Assembly (NCBI GenBank): GCA_003554005.1
Contig: PWEU01000322.1
Location: forward strand, 1-9,316
From: Nitriliruptoraceae bacterium
GTDB taxonomy: Bacteria; Actinomycetota; Nitriliruptoria; Nitriliruptorales; Nitriliruptoraceae
Reading direction: 5' to 3'
DNA: 9,316 nt
Positions within the stretch are counted from its first letter, which is position 1. Each line of letters begins with the position of its first letter. Shown piece by piece: positions 1-5,229 of the stretch. The translations under genes and the position numbers were made by a program. The notes beneath the pieces were generated by a model. The model was not told where the DNA came from. It searched no databases and was given only the letters and a program-made list of their open reading frames with translations.

Positions 1-744
1 CTGGCGATCCTGCGCTACCTCGCCGCCCAGGCCCGACCCGTCACCGCCGGTGCGATCGGGCGTGACCTGGCGATCCCCCGCTCCAGCCTCTACCACCTGC
101 TGGCCAGCCTGGAGCGCGAGGGGTTCGTCGCCCATGTCTCCCCACCGGGGCGGTACGAGCTGGGGGTGGCGGCCTTCGAGCTCGGCTCGGCGTACCAGCG
201 CCAGGCGGGCCTGGAGCGCCTGGGACGGCCCCTGCTGGCGAGGCTCGTCGCACGGACCGGGTGCACCGGCCACCTCGGCATCCTCGACGACACCGAGGTC
301 GTCTACCTGGTGAGGGAGGACCCCCGGGACCCGCTACCGCTGGTCACCGAGGTGGGGGTGCGCCTCCCCGCCCACCTGACCGCCTCGGGTCGGTGCCTCC
401 TCGCAGCCCGAACGATGCTGCCGGTCGAGGCGACCTACAGCCACCGCAGGGCCCTGGTCAGCCGCACCGGACGCGGACCGAAGGGCCTGACGAACCTGCG
501 GCGCCAGCTGGTCATCGACCGCCGCCGGGGCTGGTCGCTGGAGGACGGCGAGATCACCGAGGGGTTCGCCTCGATCGCCGCCGCTGTCCGCTCCCACGGC
601 CGCCGGCCGGCTGCGGCGATCGGGGTCACCTTCCCCTCGGAGCGGCTGGATGAGCCGGCGCGGGCCGAGCTGGCCAAGGAGGTGGTCCGCACGGTCGACG
701 AGTTCACCGTCCGGCTCGGCGGACGTCCACGCCCACCACGATGA
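1..744 (+). CDS. IclR-family transcriptional regulator (5' end outside window)
   Basis: The frame is open from base 1 to a TGA at 742-744, giving 247 codons. IclR proteins are usually about 250 residues, so probably only the first 10-25 residues are missing. Codons 13-43 form the N-terminal winged helix-turn-helix (PVTAGAIGRDLAIPRSSLYH, then LLASLEREGFV), and GRYELGVAAFELG is the usual linker into the effector domain. The ligand-binding domain follows, with the family signature GVRLPAHLTASGRCLLA (about codons 118-134) and a C-terminal block ITEGFASIAAAVRSHGRRPA then IGVTFPSERL. IclR proteins bind a small carboxylate or aromatic effector and repress or activate neighbouring catabolic genes. 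The target here is probably upstream of the window, since the downstream genes run the other way. The last 41 bases overlap the convergent HdeD-like gene. The family is certain; the ligand is unknown. Confidence 0.93.
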   Translation: MAILRYLAAQARPVTAGAIGRDLAIPRSSLYHLLASLEREGFVAHVSPPGRYELGVAAFELGSAYQRQAGLERLGRPLLARLVARTGCTGHLGILDDTEVVYLVREDPRDPLPLVTEVGVRLPAHLTASGRCLLAARTMLPVEATYSHRRALVSRTGRGPKGLTNLRRQLVIDRRRGWSLEDGEITEGFASIAAAVRSHGRRPAAAIGVTFPSERLDEPARAELAKEVVRTVDEFTVRLGGRPRPPR

Positions 745-1105
745 CCGCGGCGACCGCGGCGACCGCGGCGACCGCCGCGACCACACCGGCCACGAGCCAG
801 TAGACCCCCAGCACGACGGACAGCGCATCGAGCGACACGAACCGGGTGACGAAGATGACGATGCCGCCGAAGATGTTGATCACCGCGGACAGGCCGGCGA
901 CGAGGTCGAGGCGCCCGTCAGCGGCGGTGAACACCCGGGCCAGCTCGATCAGCCCGTACAGCAGCACCCCCAGACCGAACAGGGTCACCACCACGATCGC
1001 CGTCGCACGCGGCCAGGTGACCAACGCGATGCCGGCGAGCATCATCGTGGCGCCCAGTCCGATGCGTGAGGACCGCTGCACGCCAGGTCCTGTCCGCTCG
1101 CTCAT
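704..1105 (-). CDS. Small HdeD/DUF308-like integral membrane protein
   Basis: A 133-residue hydrophobic protein with ATG at 1105, preceded by a good GGAGG ribosome site 7 bases away. About four membrane segments are visible: residues 14-29, 33-55, 65-87 and 93-125. Signals such as RIGLGATMMLAGIALVTWP near the N-terminus, and LVAGLSAVINIFGGIVIF and LGVYWLVAGVVAAV later, resemble the repeated G-x-x-x-l-x-G-i pattern of HdeD/DUF308 proteins. These usually have about six segments and 180-200 residues, so this one is short. E. coli HdeD is linked to acid resistance; actinobacterial relatives are mostly uncharacterised. The last segment contains (AAV)n encoded by a 9-base tandem repeat. It lies 36 bases downstream of the MscS gene on the same strand and is probably cotranscribed. 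Its 3' end overlaps the IclR gene. The membrane nature is sure; the family name is moderately sure. Confidence 0.8.
   Translation of the reverse strand: MSERTGPGVQRSSRIGLGATMMLAGIALVTWPRATAIVVVTLFGLGVLLYGLIELARVFTAADGRLDLVAGLSAVINIFGGIVIFVTRFVSLDALSVVLGVYWLVAGVVAAVAAVAAVAAVIVVGVDVRRAGR
743..778. repeat. Four-unit 9-base tandem repeat (GACCGCGGC)
   Basis: Three perfect copies of GACCGCGGC plus one with a single change (GACCGCCGC). On the minus strand they encode the (AAV)n stretch in the last membrane segment of the HdeD-like protein. The repeat begins on the second base of the IclR stop codon. Because the unit is a multiple of three, copy-number changes would lengthen or shorten that helix without shifting frame. 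Confidence 0.9.
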
Positions 1106-1112
1106 GCCGACA

Positions 1113-1117
1113 CCTCC
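1113..1117 (-). promoter_or_regulatory. Ribosome binding site GGAGG for the HdeD-like gene
   Basis: GGAGG lies 7 bases upstream of ATG 1105, a textbook spacing. It is in the 36-base gap after the MscS stop and supports independent initiation on a shared message. Confidence 0.7.
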
Positions 1118-1141
1118 ACGGTCGCCCGGCAGAGGCAGGCC

Positions 1142-2113
1142 TCACCCGGCCCCGTCGGCCTCACCCTGGCGGGGTGAGGTTCGTCCCGCCTCGTCGGGGA
1201 GGTGGGCAGGCTGCGCAGCCTCCATCGCCGCGCCGCGGGTGTCCCGGAGGTGGACCCGCGACACCGGGTAGGTGAGCTCCACGCGTGGCTCGTCCCTGAG
1301 GGCAGTCAACACCCGGCGCCAGACCTGCTGGTCCACCGAGCGGCGACGTCGCGCCTCGACCAGCAGCCGACCAGTGAGCAGGATCCCACCCGGCTTGACC
1401 GTGAGGTAGACCGCCGGCGTGAAGTGGTTGTAGCGGATCTTGTAGGACCGGGCGGCCCGCCGGATCCGCTCCTCCGCCTCGTCTGGGGTGTGGCCCCCCA
1501 CCTCGTCCATCGCCGCCTGCAGGATCGCCTCGGCGACGTCTGGATCCGACTCGAAGGTGACGAGCAGGGGTATCTCGTGCCAGATGTAGGCGAAGCCCTC
1601 GGTGAAGTTGAAGACCTGCTTGGTGAACACGTAGCCGCTCGGCACGTGCACGATCCGGCCGGTGGACTGGTCCGCATCGACCCAGTTGCCGATCTCGAGC
1701 AGGCTCGTGCGCTGGACCCGGATATCGATCACATCGCCGGCGACGCCGTCCACCTCGATGCGGTCGTCGACCCGGTACGGCCGGCGGACGACGATGTAGA
1801 TCCACCCGGCGACGTTCTTGAGCACGTCCGCCAGGGCGACGGCGATACCGGCCGCGGCCAACCCGAGGAAGGTCGCGAACTCCGACAGCGCCTGGACCCA
1901 GATCCAGGCCAGGCCGAAGGCACCGATGAGCACGACGGCGTAGGAGGTGGCCTTGCGGGCCGGGTACCACACCGTCGGATCCTCGACCCGGCGGGTGATG
2001 CCGCGGACGACCACGAACCACGCCCCAGCGAGAACGAGGACCAGCACCCCGGACACGACCAGCTGCGACTGCACGCGGGTCAGGCCCACGTTCTCGATCA
2101 GCCACACGGTCAC
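1142..2113 (-). CDS. MscS-family mechanosensitive ion channel
   Basis: A small-conductance mechanosensitive channel that opens under membrane tension to release osmolytes. Taking GTG at 2113 as start gives 323 residues. Predicted membrane helices lie at about 15-37, 54-76 and 79-108. The third is the Ala/Gly-rich pore helix (FLGLAAAGIAVALADVLKN), followed by the MscS beta domain with RPYRVDDRIEVDGVAGDVID (111-130) and the segment GRIVHVPSGYVFTKQVFNFT (152-171), matching the family IPN...iiNfs block. The C-terminal alpha/beta region runs to about 290, then a polar tail. An ATG at 2272 in the same frame is unlikely: it would overlap the divergent NfeD gene and adds a non-hydrophobic, Pro/Ala-rich leader. 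A GGAGGA site at 2117-2122 supports GTG 2113 or GTG 2107, two codons later. It heads a likely two-gene unit with the HdeD-like gene. Confidence 0.93.
   Translation of the reverse strand: MTVWLIENVGLTRVQSQLVVSGVLVLVLAGAWFVVVRGITRRVEDPTVWYPARKATSYAVVLIGAFGLAWIWVQALSEFATFLGLAAAGIAVALADVLKNVAGWIYIVVRRPYRVDDRIEVDGVAGDVIDIRVQRTSLLEIGNWVDADQSTGRIVHVPSGYVFTKQVFNFTEGFAYIWHEIPLLVTFESDPDVAEAILQAAMDEVGGHTPDEAEERIRRAARSYKIRYNHFTPAVYLTVKPGGILLTGRLLVEARRRRSVDQQVWRRVLTALRDEPRVELTYPVSRVHLRDTRGAAMEAAQPAHLPDEAGRTSPRQGEADGAG
1159..1179. other. Perfect 8-bp inverted repeat at the 3' end of the MscS gene
   Basis: CCTCACCC (1159-1166) and GGGTGAGG (1172-1179) are exact complements with a 5-base loop. It lies inside the last codons of the MscS gene, 14 bases before its stop, with no T-run on either side. 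It could be an mRNA structure between the two genes of this unit or chance in GC-rich DNA. Confidence 0.4.
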
Positions 2114-2116
2114 GGG

Positions 2117-2122
2117 TCCTCC
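2117..2122 (-). promoter_or_regulatory. Ribosome binding site GGAGGA deciding the MscS start
   Basis: The strong Shine-Dalgarno GGAGGA lies 3 bases before GTG 2113 and 9 before GTG 2107, the first two plausible starts. It sits inside the frame of the longer ATG 2272 reading, which argues that the longer version is not used. Confidence 0.65.
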
Positions 2123-2144
2123 GACCGCCACGGGACACGCCCGG

Positions 2145-2150
2145 AACCTA
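2145..2150 (-). promoter_or_regulatory. Candidate -10 element TAGGTT for the MscS gene
   Basis: On the minus strand the hexamer TAGGTT fits the TAnnnT pattern of housekeeping actinobacterial promoters. A start about 7 bases downstream, near 2138, would give a leader of roughly 25 bases containing the GGAGGA ribosome site at 2117-2122. No convincing -35 box is visible. It lies in the 107-base divergent region shared with nfeD. Confidence 0.45.
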
Positions 2151-2185
2151 GCGGCCGACAGCGGCACGACCGACGCCAACGGGCG

Positions 2186-2191
2186 TACCCT
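2186..2191 (+). promoter_or_regulatory. Candidate -10 element TACCCT for nfeD
   Basis: TACCCT fits the TAnnnT pattern and is identical to the hexamer before the Nudix gene at 7818. A start near 2198 would give a leader of about 23 bases that includes GGAG at 2206-2209. No clear -35 is seen. Confidence 0.4.
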
Positions 2192-2220
2192 CGGAGCACC
2201 ACACGGGAGTCCAGGACCGG

Positions 2221-3720
2221 ATGCAGAGGCTGGCGAGCACCGCACCCCCGACGGCGGCCACGTCGCGGCCACGGGACGGGCGTCGGCTGCTGGCGATCGC
2301 CGTGCTCACCCTCGGGGTACTGCTGGCCCTGCTCGGACAGGGACGCGCCGAGGACGGCCCCGGGGTCGTGGTGGCGCCGATCCAGGGCGAGATCGACCTG
2401 GGCATCGCCCCCTTCCTGGACCGGGTGCTCGCCGACGCCGAGGCCGACGGCGCCGCCGCGGTGCTCCTGGACATCGACACCCCGGGGGGACGACTCGACG
2501 CCGTTCTCGAGATGCGCCGCAGCCTGCTCGCGAGCCCCGTGCGCACGATCGCCTTCATCGACTCCACCGCCCTGTCCGCGGGGGCTCTGATCGCGCTCGC
2601 GTCCGAGGAGATCCACGTCGTCCCCGGAGGCATCATGGGCGCGGCCACGCCGGTGCTCGGCGCCACGGGGGAGACCGCGGACGAGAAGGTCATCTCCGCG
2701 GTCCGATCCATCTTCCGGGCCACCGCTCAGGAGCGCGACCGCGACCCCCTCATCGCCGAGGCCATGGTCGATCCCGCCGTCGAGGTGGAGGGTGTGGCCG
2801 CCAGCGGTGAGCTGGTCACCCTCGACGATCGTCAGATGCTCGAGGTGGGCTACGCCGACTCGGTGGTCGCCAGCCGCGCGGAGTTGCTGGAGGGCCTCGG
2901 GCTTTCCGACCTCCCGCTGGTCGAGGTCGAGCCGACCCTGGCGGAGCGGCTCGTCCGCCTGCTCACCAGCGCGCTCGTCGCACCGCTGCTGCTCAGCCTC
3001 GGCATCTGGCTGCTGGTCGGTGACCTGCTCGGCGGCGGGGTCGGGATCGGGGCCTCGGTCGGGCTCGTGCTCCTCGGCGCCTTCTTCTACGGCCACCTCC
3101 TGGCCGGCTTGTCCGGCTGGGAGGACCTCGTGCTGGTCACCATCGGGGTGGTGCTGCTCCTCGTCGAGGTGTTCGTGATCCCGGGGGTCGGCATCGCCGG
3201 CATCCTGGGTCTGGCGGCCCTGCTGGGCGGTGGGGTGCTGGCGATGGTCAACCGCGACCTGGATCTGGTACCCATGACCCAACTGCTGGCGGTTGCCGGG
3301 CGGGTCACCCTCACCTTCCTGGTCGTCAGTGTCGTGATCATCACCGTCATCGTCCTGATCGCCCGCCGAGGCGGCGGTGAAGGGACCGTGTTGGGAACCG
3401 AACGCCTGCAGGGCGGCTCCCGCCCCGTCACCGCTCGCTGGCTGAGGTGGTTCGGCAGCTCCGACGTCCTCGCACCGGACGCGGAGCCGAGCCCCGACAC
3501 CCCGTCCCGGGGTCGCCCCGACCCGCAGCCCCGTGGGGCCCTGGTCGGCAAGCAGGGCGTCGCCCTCTCCGACCTGCGACCCGCCGGCGTGGCCCGGATC
3601 GAAGGTCACCGCATCGACGTGGTCACCACGGGCGAGTGGTTGTCGGCCGGCGACCCGGTGACCGTGGTCACCGACGAGGGGTACCGACGCGTCGTGCGGT
3701 TGGCGGACAGCACCGACTGA
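2221..3720 (+). CDS. nfeD: NfeD family membrane-bound ClpP-class serine protease
   Basis: A 499-residue protein of the long NfeD type. Residues 1-43 are a signal peptide or anchor (RR at 21-22, hydrophobic 23-38, possible cleavage after GRA). Residues 48-235 form the ClpP/crotonase-like protease domain with LLDIDTPGGRLDAV (82-95), the nucleophile Ser119 in TALSAG, GAATPV (140-145) and Lys156 in ADEKV, the Ser-Lys dyad expected from the archaeal 1510-N protease. About five membrane segments follow (roughly 251-270, 274-297, 302-320, 322-343, 360-381). Residues 438-495 are the C-terminal OB-like NfeD domain (ALSDLRPAGVARIEGHRIDV). Known relatives cleave hydrophobic stretches of stomatin-like proteins and sit beside them; here floA follows 110 bases downstream. 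GGAG at 2206-2209 lies 11 bases before ATG 2221. The family is sure; the substrate is inferred. Confidence 0.95.
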   Translation: MQRLASTAPPTAATSRPRDGRRLLAIAVLTLGVLLALLGQGRAEDGPGVVVAPIQGEIDLGIAPFLDRVLADAEADGAAAVLLDIDTPGGRLDAVLEMRRSLLASPVRTIAFIDSTALSAGALIALASEEIHVVPGGIMGAATPVLGATGETADEKVISAVRSIFRATAQERDRDPLIAEAMVDPAVEVEGVAASGELVTLDDRQMLEVGYADSVVASRAELLEGLGLSDLPLVEVEPTLAERLVRLLTSALVAPLLLSLGIWLLVGDLLGGGVGIGASVGLVLLGAFFYGHLLAGLSGWEDLVLVTIGVVLLLVEVFVIPGVGIAGILGLAALLGGGVLAMVNRDLDLVPMTQLLAVAGRVTLTFLVVSVVIITVIVLIARRGGGEGTVLGTERLQGGSRPVTARWLRWFGSSDVLAPDAEPSPDTPSRGRPDPQPRGALVGKQGVALSDLRPAGVARIEGHRIDVVTTGEWLSAGDPVTVVTDEGYRRVVRLADSTD

Positions 3721-3759
3721 GCCGGCGTCCGTCCCCGGTGCACCCGGGCCCGCGACCGC

Positions 3760-3765
3760 TACCGT
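3760..3765 (+). promoter_or_regulatory. Candidate internal -10 element TACCGT ahead of floA
   Basis: The 110-base gap between nfeD and floA contains TACCGT, differing by one base from the TACCCT elements elsewhere in the window, plus a short palindrome GGTGCACC at 3737-3744. A start near 3772 would leave a leader of about 59 bases. This would allow floA to be transcribed apart from nfeD; cotranscription is equally possible. Confidence 0.35.
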
Positions 3766-3820
3766 CGTGAGCCCGACATCGCGCGACCGCACGACCCACC
3801 TGCACCTCGATGCCCGATCC

Positions 3821-3824
3821 GGAG
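3821..3824 (+). promoter_or_regulatory. Ribosome binding site GGAG deciding the floA start
   Basis: GGAG lies 6 bases before GTG 3831. No comparable site precedes the in-frame ATG at 3810. The resulting N-terminus matches the usual FloA start, so GTG 3831 is preferred. Confidence 0.6.
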
Positions 3825-3830
3825 CCGCCA

Positions 3831-4775
3831 GTGGAAGCCAGCGCCCTCATCATCATCGTCGCCCTCGCCGCCGTCTTCGCGGTGATCAGCCTCTTCTTCT
3901 ACTTCGTCCCGGTCGGGCTGTGGATCACGGCGATCTTCTCCGGGGTCCGGGTCGGGCTCGGCACCCTGATCGGGATGCGGCTCAGGAAGGTGCCGCCCGC
4001 GGAGATCGTCCGGCCGTTGATCAGCGCCACCAAGGCCGGCATCGACCTCGACGTCGGGCAGATGGAAGCCCACTACCTCGCCGGGGGGCGGGTCGGGTCC
4101 GTGGTGGCGGCGTTGATCTCCGCCGACAGCGCGAACATCGACCTCCCCTGGAAGCGCGCCACCGCGATCGACCTGGCCGGGCGTGACGTGCTGGAGGCGG
4201 TGCAGGTCAGCGTGAACCCGAAGGGGATCGAGACCCCCCGGATCGCCGCGGTCGCCAAGGACGGCATCCAGGTCATCGCCGTCGCTCGGGTCACCGTCCG
4301 CGCCAACATCGAACGGCTCGTCGGTGGCGCCGGCGAGGAGACGATCATCGCCCGTGTCGGTGAGGGATCGGTGTCCTCCATCGGGTCCGCTGACAGCCAC
4401 AAGTACGTGCTGGAGAACCCCGACGACATCTCGCGCCGGGTCTTGGAGCGTGGGCTGGACGCCGGGCCCGCCTTCGAGATCCTCTCGATCGACATCGCGG
4501 ATGTCGACATCGGCCGCAACATCGGGGCCGAGCTGCAGACCGACCAGGCAGAGGCCGACAAGAACATCGCTCAGGCCAAGGCGGAGGAGCGGCGCGCGAT
4601 GGCGGTCGCGCGCGAGCAGGAGATGCGCGCCGCGGTGGTCGAGGCCGAGGCCGAGGTGCCCCGCGCCCTGGCGGAAGCCCTGCGCAGCGGCAACCTCGGG
4701 GTGATGGACAGCTACCGCCTCGACAACGTCCAGGCCGACACCCGGATGCGCCAGTCCATCGCCGACGAGGACTGA
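3831..4775 (+). CDS. floA: Flotillin-like protein FloA (YqfA family)
   Basis: A scaffold protein of bacterial functional membrane microdomains, 314 residues from GTG 3831. Residues 5-48 are hydrophobic (IIIVALAAVFAVISLFFYFV then VGLWITAIFSGV), forming the N-terminal membrane anchor or re-entrant hairpin. The PHB/SPFH domain spans about 50-225 with near-invariant FloA blocks QMEAHYLAGG, AIDLAGRDVLEAVQVSVNPK, VRANIERLVGGAGEETI and FEILSIDIADVDIG. Residues 236-286 are the EA-rich coiled coil (QTDQAEADKNIAQAKAEERR onward). GTG 3831 is chosen because GGAG lies 6 bases upstream and, from memory, the Bacillus FloA N-terminus aligns from this residue. ATG 3810 in the same frame would add seven residues but lacks a ribosome site. 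It follows nfeD, the arrangement seen in Bacillus, and leads by 4 bases into a small gene. The identification is very secure. Confidence 0.96.
   Translation: MEASALIIIVALAAVFAVISLFFYFVPVGLWITAIFSGVRVGLGTLIGMRLRKVPPAEIVRPLISATKAGIDLDVGQMEAHYLAGGRVGSVVAALISADSANIDLPWKRATAIDLAGRDVLEAVQVSVNPKGIETPRIAAVAKDGIQVIAVARVTVRANIERLVGGAGEETIIARVGEGSVSSIGSADSHKYVLENPDDISRRVLERGLDAGPAFEILSIDIADVDIGRNIGAELQTDQAEADKNIAQAKAEERRAMAVAREQEMRAAVVEAEAEVPRALAEALRSGNLGVMDSYRLDNVQADTRMRQSIADED
4767..4770 (+). promoter_or_regulatory. Ribosome binding site GAGG for the floA-linked small gene
   Basis: GAGG, inside the last codons of floA, lies 9 bases before ATG 4780. With the 4-base gap between the genes it points to coupled translation and is the main local evidence that the small gene is real. 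Confidence 0.55.
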
Positions 4776-4779
4776 CCCG

Positions 4780-5229
4780 ATGAGCTCCAACCTCCCGACC
4801 CGCGGTGGACAGCGTGCTGGCGGTTCGGCACCGTCGGCGCCCGGTGCGGCGGCGACCGAAGGCCATCGCGCCGAGCAGTCCCGGGAACGCAGCTCGGCCC
4901 GGACCGACGCCCGCGCCGCGCAACGACAGGAGCGCGAGCAGCCCATCGGTGCCGGCACGGGCATCGGTGCCGGAAGGGGCATCGGCACCGGCAGGGGGAT
5001 CGGCCGGTCGAGGGACGAGGTCAGCGCGACCGAACTGGGACGACGGCCAGCGCCCGCCGCCGGCGACGACAGCGATGGCAACGGCAGGAGCCCCGACCGG
5101 ACGGTACGGGCGCGGCAGGTCCTCGGCTCGCCCCGTGCGGCGCGGCAGGGCATCGTCCTGCGCGAGGTGCTCGGACCGCCCATCTCGCTGCGCCGCGCCC
5201 GCAGCGACGTGCCTGGGCTCAGCCCCTGA
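4780..5229 (+). CDS. Uncharacterised low-complexity protein encoded after floA
   Basis: A 149-residue protein, ATG 4780, starting 4 bases after the floA stop with GAGG 9 bases upstream (4767-4770), so translation is probably coupled. It has no membrane segment or signal peptide. Residues 1-55 are polar, Arg/Ala/Ser-rich and look disordered. Residues 56-78 are a glycine repeat of the form I-G-x-G-x-G, encoded by an 18-base DNA repeat. Residues 80-115 are again low complexity. Residues 119-140 are the only part that looks folded or conserved (RAARQGIVLREVLGPPISLR), resembling a short linear or helical docking motif. I cannot assign a function; association with FloA or NfeD is inference from position. 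Against it being real: composition could be non-coding GC-rich drift. For it: ribosome site, tight spacing, and absence of any better gene there. Its end overlaps the EamA gene by 11 bases. Confidence 0.7.
   Translation: MSSNLPTRGGQRAGGSAPSAPGAAATEGHRAEQSRERSSARTDARAAQRQEREQPIGAGTGIGAGRGIGTGRGIGRSRDEVSATELGRRPAPAAGDDSDGNGRSPDRTVRARQVLGSPRAARQGIVLREVLGPPISLRRARSDVPGLSP
4945..5007. repeat. 18-base tandem repeat, about 3.5 copies, in the floA-linked gene
   Basis: Imperfect units begin at 4945, 4963, 4981 and 4999 (partial), each opening with ATCGG and rich in GCCGG or ACCGG. They encode the protein repeat IGAGTG, IGAGRG, IGTGRG, IGRSRD. Units one and two differ at only two bases, suggesting recent duplication; the third has diverged further. 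Confidence 0.85.

Noticed and set aside
2114..2272. N-terminal extension of the MscS channel to ATG 2272
   Set aside because: It would overlap the divergent nfeD start, bury the GGAGGA ribosome site and TAGGTT element in coding sequence, and add 53 residues that are not seen as membrane or signal sequence.
1202..2590. A 462-codon plus-strand open frame antisense to the MscS gene
   Set aside because: The product is His/Asp/Arg-rich without domain signs, and it runs through the MscS gene and into nfeD in the wrong frame.
3731..3751. GC-rich palindromes (GGTGCACC, CCCGGG, GGGCCC) after nfeD as a terminator
   Set aside because: The dyads are short, mutually exclusive and without a T-run; such matches are expected by chance at this GC content.
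2110..3792. A 560-codon open frame on the minus strand, antisense to nfeD
   Set aside because: It mirrors the high third-position GC of nfeD, its product is rich in Asp/His/Gln/Gly/Arg with no recognisable domain, and nfeD on the other strand has clear protease motifs. It is a typical shadow frame.
3767..4186. GTG-started open frame at 3767 ahead of and overlapping floA
   Set aside because: It begins only one base after the predicted -10 element, runs out of frame through floA and gives an Arg/His/Pro-rich product with no features; not a credible leader peptide.
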